A stretch of 64,000 nt of DNA from Ilex aquifolium. Taxonomy: Eukaryota; Streptophyta; Magnoliopsida; Aquifoliales; Aquifoliaceae. The DNA lies in NCBI GenBank assembly GCA_951799425.1, contig OX637391.1:10240551-10304550 (forward strand), in the 5' to 3' direction. Shown here one piece after another: positions 11,039-23,453 of the stretch. Position 1 is the stretch's first letter. Each line of letters begins with the position of its first letter. Below the pieces are notes generated by a model. The model was not told the origin of the DNA. It saw only the letters and a program-made list of their open reading frames with translations, and did not search any database. The position numbers and the translations under genes were made by a program.

Positions 11039-13717
11039 ATGTCTGCTTCTTCTGAAGCCACTGCTTCGTCTGTCTCCTTTGCTATGGGCGATAGGTCTTC
11101 CGAGCTAGAGAAGGATTATTTAGGGGATATGGGCGACGAGATAGATAAATTTTTCGGACGTTGGTACCGTTAATGCCAAAGACGAGGTAAAGGTCCCTTT
11201 GCCTCTACCAAGCCCTGCTCCGAGGTCTAACAAGTCCCGAAAAGTGAAGTCTAAGAAAGTCAGGGCTAGGACCTCTGGCAGTGCTGGGGATGCTGAAGCT
11301 ACTCCCCGAGCTTCAGATCTTGTGGGTTTTAGTGAGGTTACCCCCTTTTCTAAGCATCATTTCTGTCAGGTTTGGCTTCCCTAAGGATATGCACTACTGG
11401 AGTCCCCACGTGGACTTTAGGTATGACACTGAGCTGCTCGAGAAGATTTGCTTTTTTGTTGCCTCTTTCGAGAATGGCCTTAGATTTTCTATGCACCCCT
11501 TTCAGAGGTCTGTCCTTCAACATTTTAATGTTTGTCTAGCACAACTTTCTCCTAACTTTTGGGGCATTTTGGTGGGTCTCCTTGTCCTCTTTAAGAAGAA
11601 TGAGCTTGGCACCCCTACGGTTCCCTTGCTCATGAAATACTTAAATGTTAAGTTCTCACCTACCGACGGCTTTCTATATATTTCAAAACGGGTGAAGACT
11701 CCATCTCTAATTACTGGCCTCCCGAGGTCCCATAAAGGTTGGAAGAAGTTATTCTTCTTTATGTCGAACAAACAATGAGAATTTGACCCGAGTGATGTCA
11801 CTAATACTTATCATGTACCTTGGTCCTGGTCAGGCCTTGATAATTTGGGTAAGTCCTCGCCAAGGAGACCTGATTTGACAATTTTATTTCTACATTTTAC
11901 CTGCTGATCTTGTCTCATTTTGTTGTTTCAGGTATCCATCCCGACCTCGACGCAGACGATAGGATAGTCCTGTTGGGTTTTGAGGATTGTCATCCTAAGA
12001 GGAATTCAAACCTTATCAATCATTTGGTGCTCACTCAATTCGAGCATACTCCCCCCGAGGTGAGAGTTGAGACTCCCATCCCAATATCTATGTTTAGTGA
12101 AGGAGACTCTACTGGTAAGGTTATTCCACTTGAACTTTGTTCTGCTTTCTTTTCCCAGTTAGTCTGCTTAACCAGCTATCTTCCTTTCCCAGGTCCAAGC
12201 TCGATGGCCCCAGACGCTGAAGCGGTGAAGCCCAAGTTGGACCAGATGAGGAAAAAGACAGCGCAAGGTTGAGGCCGAGTCTGGAGGTGACTTGGGACCT
12301 CCATAAAAAATATAGAAGGTAGAAGTGCCCCCACCTCCTTCGACGACCTCCCCTCTTTAGAAGACACCCTCTACACTACCTTTTTCTGAGGAGGCTCATC
12401 TTGCTCAAAAGATTTCTGCTACCCCCAAGTCGTACGTGGGACCCCCCTAAATCTCGATTAAAGAGGTGGCTGGGGTGCTGGAGTCTTTGACTCCGTCTTT
12501 AGAGGGTCCTCTTGTATCAAAGTCTGCTGGTGAGGCTTCTTCTTCGGTGGTTCTTATGGATTTTCCAAACCGGGCTACCTTAGGTGGGGATTCCCTTATC
12601 AAGGACATGAATTTGGCCGCCCATACCCTTATCTCCGTCATTCTCAAGGCAGACATCCAGGAAGCCTTTGCGATGCCTCTATTTACCTTGGTTGCTACTA
12701 CTCTTTATAGGGCTACTGCGGTGAGTTCAGAGCTCTCATTTTTTATTTTGAGGTTATATGCTTTATTGTTTGATCTTACTAATCTGCGGTTTGGTTTTGT
12801 AGATGGTGATACATGTGGGAGCCTTGGTAGACGGGATCCAAGCAATGGAGAAAGACGCCGAGGTGGCCTAAAAATATTTGAAAACCTACAAGCTCAAGGT
12901 CGGAGAGCTAATCTTTGCCAATGATGACCTGAAGGCTCAGGTCCAAGATCTAAAGGCTCAAGTGTAGGGTCTGAGCTTGGTGATTAAGGACTTGGAGGCC
13001 GAGGTTAAGAGGAAGGGCGACGAGCTCAAGCTCAAGACAGATGGCCTATTCCAGGCATGCAAAAAAGTCTTCGAGGCTTGTGATGTTGTCCAAGCAGTGA
13101 AGAATGACTATAAGGAGCTAGTTGAGGTCAACTCTGTCTTGCTGAAGGAGATCGAGGAGGAAAGGGCCACGGTGCAGGAGAGTGACACCCAGATAGCTAA
13201 GCTTCAAGATTAGTGTGTCATGAACTAGGCCAAGGGTTACTTTGCATTCCAAGTGCAAGCCATGAATAAGTACCTCGATTAGGACTTTGACTTCAATCAT
13301 CCTCTGGACGAGGAGGAAGAAGGACCAGCTACAGAGAAGGAGGCGAAGGTTGAAGCTTCTGGTGTTGTCCCTGCTGAGGATGAGGTTGAGGCTCCTGGGC
13401 CTGTTCCTCTTAAGATTGAAGTCGAGGCTCCTGAGCCTATTCCTGCTGAGACTGAGGTCGAGGCTCTAGGGCCTGTTCCACTTCTACTAGCTTTTTATGA
13501 GGTGACTGTTTTAGTAGAGGTGGGAGTTCCTGAGACTATTCTGCCCTCAGCTGTCTCTACTAAGGCTAAGGTTCCAACATGTATCCCCTCCGAGGCTTCC
13601 TCTGTTTCAACTGACCTTCCTCCAACTCATGTTCTGCCAAAAAGAGGGGGAAAAATGGCTGCTCCTGAGCTGCCCCAAGCTACTGAAGAAACTAAAGATC
13701 CAGCTGTAGATACTTAG
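11039..13717 (+). pseudogene. Antisense Transposase_28-like gene of the old Tat element, broken
   Basis: The start MSASSEATASS parallels the intact gene's MSASSGATRSS. The conserved block CFFVASFENGLRFSMHPF then follows at 11448-11501, and GLLVLFKKNELG at 11576-11611. Exon-like segments are separated by GT-AG introns, for example ggtaagtcctcgcc near 11849 and ttgtttcag at 11930. A Lys/Glu-rich coiled coil covers about 12840-13215, and a Pro/Glu/Val-rich tail ends at the TAG at 13717. Frameshift and stop near 11172, TGA at 11776-11778, TAG at 12965-12967 and further stops in the coiled coil break it. It belongs to the opposite strand of the retrotransposon, not to the host. Confidence 0.75.
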
Positions 13718-13884
13718 GGCTTTCTATGTTTTTTTTTTCTTTCTTTGTAATCAATTTGGAAGAAAGCTTAATGAAAGAGTTATCTTTTTCCTTGTTTCTG
13801 TGTTATTTTTTCCCTTTGCCCCTTGCTTCGAGGAGAGCTTTGGTCTTCTAGAAGCATTTTTGTTTTGCCAGAATCTCAAGTGTG

Positions 13885-14350
13885 AGGTCTGTTCATGAGT
13901 TAAGAAATCATGAGTTAAGAAACTCATCTCAATTATGAGCTGAGAAGCTCATCTTCTATTTATAAGCTAAAGAACTCATCTTTTGTTTATTAGCTGAAGG
14001 GTTTATCGTTTATTTATGAGCTAAGGAGCTTATCTGTTGTTTATGAGCTAAAGAGCTCATCTTTTATTTATGAGCTGAAGAGCTCATCGGTTGTTTATGA
14101 GCTAAGAAGCTCATCTTTTTATTTATGAACTGAAGAGCTCATCGGTTGCTTATAAGTTAAGGAACTCATCTTTAGTTATGAATTGAAGAGCTCATCGTTG
14201 CTTATGAGCTAAGGAACTTATCTTCAATTATGAGCTAAAGAGCTCATCATTGTTTATGAGTTAAGGAATTCATCTTCAGTTATGAGTTAAAGAGCTCATC
14301 TTTTTTTTTATGAGCTATCAGTTGTTTATGAGTAAAGGAACTCATCTTTA
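13885..14350. repeat. Palindromic minisatellite, 27-29 bp unit (old Tat copy)
   Basis: About 16 diverged units of the form atgagctgaagagctcatcggttgttt. Each contains the imperfect palindrome gagctgaagagctc, with alternating gctgaa and gctaag versions. It lies between the antisense gene and the pol remnant, the same place as the 54-bp repeat of the complete element. Confidence 0.9.
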
Positions 14351-14448
14351 GTTATGAAAAAAGAAAATTGATCAGAAACTTCTCGTTTATTGTAGCGAAG
14401 TTTTACAAAAGTAGGATTCTTAGCTACTGAAAGAATTTTTTTAAGTGA

Positions 14449-14841
14449 TTAGTGTTCCATCAGTGAGTCAAAAGCTCTCCCTTCCTCAGTATGTAGCTCA
14501 TAATTCCATGGTCTGGCTATTCTACACACGATGTATGGACCTTCCCAGTTCAGCCCTAGCTTTCCATGAGTGGGGTCCTTTCCGGTTGGGAGGAGTTTCT
14601 TGAGGATTATGTTTCTCACTTTGAAATTCCTATGTCTGACCTTCCTGTTGTTGTATCGTGCCATTTTTCTCTGGTAGTCAATGATGTGCTGCAAGGCTTT
14701 ATCCCTCTTCTCGTCTAAGAGGTCGAGATTGACGAGAAGCGACTCGTCGTTTTGGTCGGGGTTGGCAAGCTCTGTATATCTAAGACTAAGCGGAAGTGCA
14801 AACCTATATCTCTGATATATAGGATAGAATGTCAGTTTCAA
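14449..14841 (-). pseudogene. pol 3'-end remnant (integrase C-terminal tail) of old Tat copy
   Basis: The 130-codon frame is homologous to the C-terminus of the complete element's polyprotein. It shares NDESLLVNLDLLDEKRDKAL and DPTHGKLGLNWEGPYIV, the post-integrase region that binds near LTR ends in some gypsy elements. Similarity fades upstream of about 14790, marking the truncation. The end differs from the intact protein (SLMEH versus KKFFQ), indicating a late frameshift. Confidence 0.85.
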
Positions 14842-17800
14842 ATCTATTTGTATAGATAGTATGGCTTGACAATGTCGAGCTAAGACTACTATGAAGTAAA
14901 CATAAGATTTGTCTCAACCTTGACTATGAAATCAGATTTTCTTGCAACTGTCTTCCCCTTGAATCCTAGTTGGCAACCTAGATTGAGCCCTAGGACTCAT
15001 CTTCCCATTGGCTTTGTTACAATATAAGGTCAACAGGTGGGCACAGAGAAATTCTTCACTGAGATGACTGGACAGCCTCTCGACCAGATCATCACAACGG
15101 AGTAATTAAAAACGTCTTTGGAACAAATTCCTTTGAAGTAGTTAGTGCTCTAATTGAGTGATTCGTGAATCATAAATGATGAGTTTAGCTTTATTTAGCT
15201 GATCTCACACCAAACTATAAATAAAGATATAAGTGGCTCTTTATAGAGACTTAGCCCAATGGCTACCATCGAAAGTGCGCTAAGTTAGGCATAGGGAAAA
15301 TTTCAAGTTCTTTCTAACCTTCGATTCTTTGACTTGGATGGCTTGCTGGCTTGTTTAGCTTGTCCCCTCTTTGAATGCGTACAATTCGAGCAAGCAAATG
15401 GCTAGCAGAGCCGAGGAACCACAAGGAATGGGACGACATAAGTTCCACAAGAAGATAACCACATATATATATATATATATACACTAGATATTGTACACGT
15501 GCGTTGCACGTGAATTATTTTTGACAATAATTTTGATTTTATATTTATCATATCGATATATAGGTTAATTTATTTAGAACTGGAATATTATCAAAAATTG
15601 CCTCAAAAATCTGGTTTTTGTAATTTATAGGTCCTATTTTATATTTTAATTGTAAATATGGTAAAATATATTGGCCACATATCGACATATACCTACCATA
15701 ACAATCTCCTCTTTTGAAGTTTGAAGATAATAAATGATCAAACCAATTTGGTCTAATTTAATTGGCAACCCTTCAATCTCTTAAGACTAAATCAGCTAAG
15801 AGGTCAAACAGACAATTTTTCCCAAATGTAAGACTTAGTTTTTTATATCGCCTTTTTTTAGGATTCTATTATGTCTTCTTTCGAATTTTTCTTTAAGTCT
15901 CTGTAAATTTTTTGTTCTTTTATATAGATGCATTGTGCTAAACCTATAATAATGATTTACAAATGCATACTCTTATTGGATGAATACACAGTTTTATTTA
16001 TTAACAATATTTTTTAATGTGAAATTATCACTTGACACATTGGTACATATATGTGTTACACGTGGACAAGTTTAATTTATAGTGGTGATGTTATTTTTTA
16101 TCATTATGTTGAAATAATTAAATATACACCTATGAATCAAAATATATGTCTTTTGATACTTGTTATCTGGATATATTATATGTTGCTATGTGTTCCAACC
16201 ACAATAATCTTCTAAGAAGTTAGACTACATGCTAAATTGATTACTTCGACATTGATTGATCACCCCATGCATATTGGAAGGCTGATTGAGACCATACGTT
16301 TTTGTGTGGTAAATCTACTATACTTGCTAAGAGTCCATAATCATTGGTTCCATGAATCACGGGAATAAAAACTTTACGAGAGAGAAGTTTGATAAAATCA
16401 CCACAAAAGATATTGTATTTTTTTTTAATATAACACAAGATAACAAGATAATCAAGTAAATCATCATAGCAAGCCTTCAAATATAGATCAAGAGCGAGTT
16501 ACAACTTTAAGTTCCATACAAACTAATAGATAGAAGACTTACATGTTTCAGCTACAAAAACATGTTTCTTTTGCAACATTTATTTTGAGGGATTAAAATT
16601 TTGAGAATTTCCCTGGACTAACTTATCTCTAGTTAAATAAATTTAATTCTAAATTCATTATTAGATTTATCTAAATATATAAGATATTAATAACTGATGA
16701 AAAGTTCAAAAGTCAGATTTTTAAAGGGCTCGACTCCGTATAAATTTCATAAGTCATTGTTATAACTTAATATTTACTTTCAAGAACTCTTAGGACTTGT
16801 TTGCACTATTTCTAGAATCTATAAGGTCTACAAGTTAGATAAGTTGCAACACATATTAGACCAACAAAAAAAATTAGTTTTATAAATTTAGTTTTTTTTT
16901 ATCAGTGATTTTTATGAATTGTATATTAATAATCATTGAATTTGTAGGTTTTTTTTAAGGGTACACACAAGGTCAATTTTTTATGATTTAAGCCATAAGT
17001 ATTTATATATTTATTTAAGGACAAAATAAAAACTCAAAAGTTTTAAATGAAATTATTAATGTGAGGTATAATTGTTCTTATAGTTTTGTTTAAGGGTAGA
17101 AGAAGAATTCAAAAGTTTTTCATCTAAGGTACTTTTAATAGTAGTAGTAGTAGTAGTATATACTAGAGCTAGTGAAACAATAGCACCTAAAGTATAATTT
17201 TTCAAAATATCAACTACGTATTGTAAAAATTTTAATCCGACGTCCAATTTAAAGACATTTCCAGCATATTCAACTAGATGTGAAAAAAAAAAAAAAAAAA
17301 ACTGATAAAAAAAAACTAGATGTGTATGATTGAATCATGCAATCAAGATCAAAATGATACGATGGTTGTGCCAAAATGATTTTTTTTTTTTAAGTTCACC
17401 GTTGGAACGAAAATACCAAGATATAATTTCTTGACACTTCACTAGGCCAAGATATAGCATTGGTATAGACACAAAAAAAGCCCATAGGCCATAGTATAAA
17501 TCATTTAAGAGCATATATGTTCAATAATGTGTCATTTGGTAATGCCACTTTTGAGATTTCTCACGAATGATAAAAACAAACATGTTCAATGGTGAATCAT
17601 TCTTGGTTCACAAACAAATATACATACTCTAAAATGGGATACATGCCCTCTTCGTTTGGAAGGCTGGGATGATCATCTTTTAGAAACCTCATTTTGGGCC
17701 TTGTTTTGAGCACATGCATCCCCAAATCTTGCAAGTTTTTACTATGTAATTTTTTTTACTTGTTCAAGAAAAAAAACAAAAAAATTCCCATATCATGTGT

Positions 17801-18969
17801 TTTTTTTTTTTTTAAAGGAACCCACACAAGAGAATATATGTAAATTTTAAACATATTTTACCCAAGACTAACAAGCTCAAATTCAAGCACTAATTCCAAA
17901 AGGGTCGATATGGAGAAATTACTATAACAGAAAAACTACAATTAAATTAGAACTAATGAAATTGTGGACAAAAGGAACTACTAAAGTCATTGGCAAAAAT
18001 CATTATTGGGCCTTGAACTTTACACTAAGTTTCACTTAAGCATAACTATCAAAATGTTCCAATCAACCCCTTTTGTCTGTCTCCATCCAAATCAACTTAC
18101 AGAAAAAATGGATTTGTGCATTTCAAGTGACACCCGAGTATTGGTTAACTCTGTCTCTAAGGGGTTTTTTTATTTTTTCAACGGATGTTCGAATCGACCT
18201 ACATGTACCTCCATTAATGTTATGTTATAGTGGTTAAGCCACTCGAGTAATCCTGATTTTATAATTAGGATGCAGTTCTCTAATGAACTCCACAAAGAAG
18301 ATGAACAATCAAGAACTCAAAAAAAAAAATATCCTCACACACAAATAATTGAACAGAGGAAAAATACAACCAAGAAAGACGAAAAAGGAACGTAACGCAG
18401 CACTTGAATCGGCTACAAAACTAAATAATTAACTGAGAGATTGGTTTAATCTCCAACACAATTGGTGGAACTGCTGAAGACCCCAGACAATCTGAGTGCA
18501 CTCGAGTTGTCTCTTTATACCATTGCCACTTGCGGGAGCTTCTCATTCTTTTTAATTCAAAGCTCTCCAATTTCCTATGGAAAAACTGAGCCCGGAAGAG
18601 AGAGAATGCGGGTGGGGTGGGGTAGTTGGCTTTAAGCATATGCCTCTAGTGTAGCCACTGAATGATCTCCTCCAGCATCATACAATCCTGTATATATGCT
18701 CGAGATTAATCACCCACCCTAAAAATTCATGTACCCTTCTTAATATTCTATTCATTGATCAATTGAGCTACAATCTGGTTCCTTCTTCAATTTGCTTCCC
18801 CTTTCCTCCAATTTGCATTCTCTTTCCTCCAATTTGCTTCTGCATCTCTGTATATGTAAACATTCATCACAGAAAAAAGTGGGTGTATATATTTATATGT
18901 CCTGTAATCTCAAGAGTTCCTTCCAAGTTCCACCAACAAGAAACTCCATGATTCATTGAATCTCTGTGG
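14842..18969. other. Gene-poor region with repeat debris
   Basis: No supported gene. It contains an AT microsatellite at about 15462-15481 followed by acgtgcgttgcacgtg (a motif seen in widespread plant repeats), a (GTA)n tract near 17140-17160, and poly-A runs near 17284. An 80-residue minus-strand frame at 16241-16480 has a protein-like composition but was not recognised. A 72-residue minus-strand frame at 18421-18639 is also unrecognised. Confidence 0.5.
16241..16498 (-). other. Unrecognised minus-strand coding-like fragment
   Basis: The frame is open for about 85 codons, beginning without ATG just after a TAA. It contains protein-like stretches, for example KLLSRKVFIPVIHGTNDYG and LPHKNVWSQSAFQYAWGDQ, ending at a TAA. 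Composition is less AT-biased than the flanks. It could be an exon relic of a host gene or of a transposon. No family was recognised, so no function is proposed. Confidence 0.3.
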
Positions 18970-20448
18970 TCATCTTCTCACTCCTACTTCACCTGCATAT
19001 ACTCCACGACCCTCCTTTTGTTCCTTGAACCTCCTCAAAACCCCCTCCACAGCAATATCAAAAGCATCTCTGAAACCCTCCAAACCCTTACCAGGCCTTG
19101 CATACACAATTCTGGGAATGCTCTCTATCACTTTCTCTCTCATCCTCCTCACCTCTTCCCCACTATATCTCTGCAATACGTCTCTGATAGATGTCCCGTT
19201 CCTCACATCCTCATGGTCTATAAACACCGACCAACTCTCCGGCTCACCCGGCAAGAACCAGTCGTACTGATCATAAGCCGTTCTCTTCCAGAAAAAAACC
19301 GGCACCGAACCGGCCACCATACAATCAAACACCGATCGCCTCGTATAGCTATCGCCTTTGGGTTGCAAACAGAACTCGGAGTCCAACAGAGCTTCAAGGA
19401 TGGCTGAAGTACCATTCGAGCACTGAGTCACGGCACAGTCCACGACTCGGCACGAGTCTGACTCGTTATAGCAGTAACTCAGTAAGAAAGCTCTGAAGTC
19501 ATTCTCGATGCTGCCACGTGCCGCTCCAATGAAGGTGAATAGACTTGAACGGTTGCGATTACGTACGAAGCTTTGCCATTGTACGACGTCGGAGTCGGAA
19601 CTAGGGTGGAATCCTGTAGGATAAGGTACACCGACATCATAGTCGTCCCCCGGAGCTTTCTCAATGGTGAAACGTGTAACGTTCTGCATCAGCGGCATAT
19701 TAAGGAAACTGGACCCCCAGAGCTTTAATGGGTCAGTCAACCGTCGAAAATCCCATGTGATTCGAGACAGAGTGATGAAGTGATCTGAACCGTTGGCTCT
19801 TTGGTAGTACGTTTGGTTCTGGACCCACCTTAGCATCATTTCACAGTGCCAATCACGCATCTCAGTATCATTCCGCCATAGATTTTTCCCAACCGCGAGT
19901 CCAGCGTAAAAGGGTATGTAGAACGCCGTAGCAGATTCTGGGTCCAGCGTCCTACACTTGTAATTCAGAAGCCTGTAATGAAAAATAACCTCCGACGAGA
20001 ACTGGTTCGTCCGGTACGACGTCGTAGCTAAATTTCCGGGTAATATTCCGGCGAACTCGGTGGCTCTGCGGCCGTAGCCATCATTTGAAATGATACCGCA
20101 CTGCCAGTTCCATGGGTCTAAGTCATCGCAGCTGGCGAGTAAGTCTTTGTTGAACATCGGCGGCAGATCGTAGACAAAAACTTTGCCGGACCGACATTCG
20201 TCGGGGCTGAGTACGGCGGCGACCGGAGGTGGATTGAACGTACGGATTGGTAGTGATGGTGGTGCTGTGCGAGTGATAAGGAGGACGAGGGCTTGGATGA
20301 AGAGAAAGGAGGTAAAGAGGCAGAGATAGGGGTGTAGAGAAATCCGAGCTTGAATTGAGAGAAAAGCGTTCTTAATCAGCTGGAAATTTTTGGGTTTGTT
20401 GAGGGTTTGAAGTTGAGACGATGGATGATTGAAGCTCATGGGAAGCAT
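18970..20448 (-). CDS. GT47 xyloglucan galactosyltransferase-like protein (XLT2/MUR3-type), 492 aa
   Basis: A complete single-exon gene starting MLPMSFNHPSSQ. A short cytosolic tail is followed by one transmembrane anchor (about 38-59, HPYLCLFTSFLFIQALVLLI), giving a Golgi type II topology. The exostosin/GT47 domain spans about 85-455. It opens with GKVFVYDLPPMFNKDL and includes YIPFYAGLAVGKNLW, DVGVPYPTGFHP and the family signature FCLQPKGDSYTRRSVFDCM then AGSVPVFFW. Several N-glycosylation sequons are present (for example NGS, NGT). Members of this GT47 branch add galactose from UDP-Gal to xylosyl side chains of xyloglucan; the XLT2/GT19-like assignment is by overall resemblance and length and is not proven. 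The frame has no defects. It is one of three related copies in the window, all on the minus strand. Confidence 0.93.
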   Translation of the reverse strand: MLPMSFNHPSSQLQTLNKPKNFQLIKNAFLSIQARISLHPYLCLFTSFLFIQALVLLITRTAPPSLPIRTFNPPPVAAVLSPDECRSGKVFVYDLPPMFNKDLLASCDDLDPWNWQCGIISNDGYGRRATEFAGILPGNLATTSYRTNQFSSEVIFHYRLLNYKCRTLDPESATAFYIPFYAGLAVGKNLWRNDTEMRDWHCEMMLRWVQNQTYYQRANGSDHFITLSRITWDFRRLTDPLKLWGSSFLNMPLMQNVTRFTIEKAPGDDYDVGVPYPTGFHPSSDSDVVQWQSFVRNRNRSSLFTFIGAARGSIENDFRAFLLSYCYNESDSCRVVDCAVTQCSNGTSAILEALLDSEFCLQPKGDSYTRRSVFDCMVAGSVPVFFWKRTAYDQYDWFLPGEPESWSVFIDHEDVRNGTSIRDVLQRYSGEEVRRMREKVIESIPRIVYARPGKGLEGFRDAFDIAVEGVLRRFKEQKEGRGVYAGEVGVRR

Positions 20449-22090
20449 TTTACTGAAGAGTAAAGGTGTTTAGAGGAGACGGGGGGAGAGAGAAAAGACA
20501 TGAGGGTGGCATAATGGGTTGATGACTCGAAGTATACAACTACCGGCAAAGCCTCAGCACCGACAATTTTTCTTATAACGAATTTTAAATCTGCATTTTG
20601 TTTTTGATTTCCTAAGAAAATACATGTCAATAAATAGGAAAAAAAATCAAGTTCAAAAGAAAAATACGAAAAATTATTTTTAAGTAATTAGTCATTTGAT
20701 AAACCTCTAATTAGAAGTAGGTCAAGAGTTCAAATATTTCATGAAATGTAATCTATTGAGACCACCACTCAGAGATTTATCCTATAAAAAATGTTATATA
20801 ATTTAAATAGAATCGAAAAAATTTTAATTCAAATATATATAATCTTTTGGATAAGTGTTAAATGAGTATGTTTTATTGAAAAAATTGATGGAACTCACTC
20901 ATTCAAAAATTGATATGCATTTGAGTTGTAATTTTTTGAAATTTTTTTCGATTGTATATCATTACTCTTATCCTCCTTTTGTGTGGATAGACGATTTTGC
21001 ACAAGTTATAGCATTAGTCTAGCATGTGAGTGACAAATACTGTGGTGATCTATCGACATAGCTATAATATAAAAATAATAATGTTCAATTATAATTTAGA
21101 GTTATTTTTATTTGTAAGGGAAAAAAAAAAAGAGTTGAGGTGAGGGACCAATGATAAATGCTTAGTAGGTTGCTACGAGTTTCCAGTTTATTCATACCCA
21201 AAAAAAAAAAAAAACAGAGTCTAATAGTTTTTTTTTTTTAGTTTTTATAAATAGGTATGACTAATAAAAGAAGTTGTGGACATGAGAAACCAGCCGGCGG
21301 AGGTGAATCCTATTTTAGTCAATTGACCCGGAATAAGGTTTTGGAGCAAGATTTCATGGAGCAAATTATGCCTTGATTGGTTGAGGATGAGTAAGATAAT
21401 TAGATTGATGGAGACCCACCAAAATTTTTATTTAGACCCTAAATCTCATATGTCAAACGATGAGTAAAAGGTAAATCAGAAATTCTTGAGTTTGAATTTC
21501 TTTAATGGCATCGAATTCGAGTTTAATTGATACAGTTAATTTATATTTGCTTATATTGACTTTAAGTAAAAGGAATTATTTTAAGTCTAATAAGGATTCA
21601 TGAACTCATCACGAAATTAATGAATTTAAATTTATATTTAACTAATTTGTGTGATAAATAGATAGACCGCTTAAACACATTAGATAGATTAGACGACAAA
21701 AAAATAATAGAAAAGATATAAAGCATTCCTCTAAAAATAAAAGGACTTGTTCCCACTTTAGCCGACTCACAAGCGAAGTTCATGGTTGAAAGAAAGACTG
21801 AGATTCACGAGAGTGTATGACATTCATTGGTGGGAAGTCATTGCTAATACATACGTGTCACTATCCTATTTAGAAACAATTTATTGACAAGTCAATTTAG
21901 GAGAGACAAAACTACAAAATATCATGTGACATGCCTACCATAGGTTGTCCGTTTTATAGATCTTATATTTTTCGAGGATCGGAATTTTCTCTATTATTTT
22001 TTTTTTCATAATTTTATTTAATAGTAAATCATCAATCATATATCAATGAGATGTTCGTTGATTGAACTTATGTGAAAAAATAATAGAAAA
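20449..22090. other. Intergenic, upstream of the GT47 gene
   Basis: AT-rich sequence holding the presumed GT47 promoter. No TATA box was assigned with confidence and no repeat with definable ends was seen. The last five bases (GAAAA, 22086-22090) are the target duplication of the retrotransposon that follows. Confidence 0.55.
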
Positions 22091-22804
22091 TGATGGCGTA
22101 AACCTTCGGATACGAGCTAAGGAACCAGATTAATTGGCGTGAGCAGTTTGCATGGGGATTAATATGGCATCTGAGCTACAAGGCTCGTGAAGTGGGGAAT
22201 GACAGCTCTAATTAGTCGTGTGTAATGTGTAAAAAACAATAGAAATATAGTGGTTCACCGGCTGATGAGCTCGGCTAGTCCACTCTCTAATGGAGGCTCT
22301 TGCTCCTGTCTCTTTATTGATGAATTGAAGGTGTTACAGTCGAATACTCAGGGAACTAGGGTTTCAGAAAATCTCTCCCTCTTGCCATGGAGGTTGCCTT
22401 CCCTTTTTATGGCCTCATGCTTACCTCTAACACGGAATTACCTCCTATATCGAAGGGATCGTGCCCTATCTTCCTCCATAATTCCGGAGTTACCTAAACT
22501 CCATATGGCTGGCTTCAAACGGAGAGTTCTTTGCCTTCTTTCGTGGGATTCTCCTTAGCTTTAGGAGGGGATCGTGGTTGATTACGGGTCTTATGCCTTG
22601 GAATGGTTCTACTTTCCTTTTAGTGATACCCGTAGTTACCTTGCTGTCCTTTCATCATTCCTTAACTCGTGTCCTCAGCTGGGAGCTCTTTAGCGCTGAC
22701 TAGATGAGCTCTGGCCAATGCCAGATGAGCTCTGCCTCTTCTGTCTGAGCTCCCGACCCGAGCTCATTTTCTGAGCTCGTGTCTGTTCATATCAGGTATC
22801 ATCA
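22091..22804 (-). repeat. 3' LTR of the Tat element (714 bp)
   Basis: On the + strand it begins tgatggcgtaaacc and ends caggtatcatca; in element sense it therefore runs TG...CA. It differs from the other LTR at two bases near 22230-22240 and by one extra G near 22567. Confidence 0.97.
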
Positions 22805-22818
22805 GTTGCCCCCCAGCC
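22805..22818 (-). other. Polypurine tract of the Tat element
   Basis: In element sense the sequence just before the 3' LTR is ggctggggggcaac, a G-rich tract in the position where plus-strand DNA synthesis is primed. The old copy has a matching tract at 10299-10312. Confidence 0.8.
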
Positions 22819-23453
22819 CTTGCCTTAGGTTAGCCTAGGCAGGGGCTGATCTACACGAACTGAATTAGACCTGCACGTGGCCAGCATGTGGCTTTAGGAT
22901 TTTTGACGGTTTATAGCAATCATGTCTTTCCTTGATTCCCGCGCATGTCTTTACCCACGTCCCTCAAGCTTTAAAGACCCAAATGGCTACCTGAACCGTC
23001 TTTTTACACTGTTCATCTTCCTCGCTGCTCCTCGTCTCCATTCTCTCTGCGATTTCGGACCATTTTGCTTGAGCCTTTCTGTTTTCTTGCTTGAAGTCGA
23101 ATTCCCTACTCTCGTTTCGAAGATTCGCATCGCCTCCTTCCTCCGATAGTGCTTCAGGCTGCCGTTCACAGCTATTCCTGGGTTAGGTACGTCTTTTGCC
23201 CCTTCCTCTTCCTCCTTTTGCTCTGGATCCCTCGAATTCGAGGTGGTTGCTGCATTTTTGGGCTTTTCGATTCTTTTACTTCTGGAATCGTGACCATTGC
23301 TTAGCCCCCCTTCCTCATTTCGTTGATTGGAGCTCCATAGTTCACATTCTTGCCGTCGGGAGTTACTGTGCCGACCCAAGGGTTATTAAAGAGTGTCTGA
23401 CTCGTGCTCCTTTGCTTTATCGTTCCTTTAACCTTCCTTTTTCTCTTCCTATC

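Larger units (their letters stand above)
9726..14841 (-). mobile_element. Truncated, degenerate Tat-lineage Ty3/gypsy retrotransposon
   Basis: The layout matches the complete element at 22.1-35.6 kb. From left to right there is an LTR-like segment, a polypurine tract complement (gttgccccctag), a + strand Transposase_28-like antisense gene, a palindromic minisatellite, and the 3' end of pol on the minus strand. Homology to pol stops near 14790, and neither the rest of gag-pol nor the other LTR is present. The antisense gene has stops and frameshifts. It is an older relative rather than a recent copy: LTR similarity to the young element is patchy. Confidence 0.85.

Noticed and set aside
13885-14350. 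CRISPR-like regular repeat array
   Set aside because: Units are contiguous, diverged and palindromic with no unique spacers, in a plant retrotransposon.
18421-18639. 72-codon minus-strand ORF as a small peptide gene
   Set aside because: No signal peptide, family or conservation evidence; it may be part of the GT47 3' transcript or chance.
22250-22558. 102-codon + strand ORF, repeated at 35068-35397
   Set aside because: It lies wholly inside the two LTRs, which is why it occurs twice; it shows no domain character.
23196-23453. Upstream in-frame extension of antisense gene 1
   Set aside because: The extension is not kept in the old copy, while the start MSASS is; it is more likely 5' leader.
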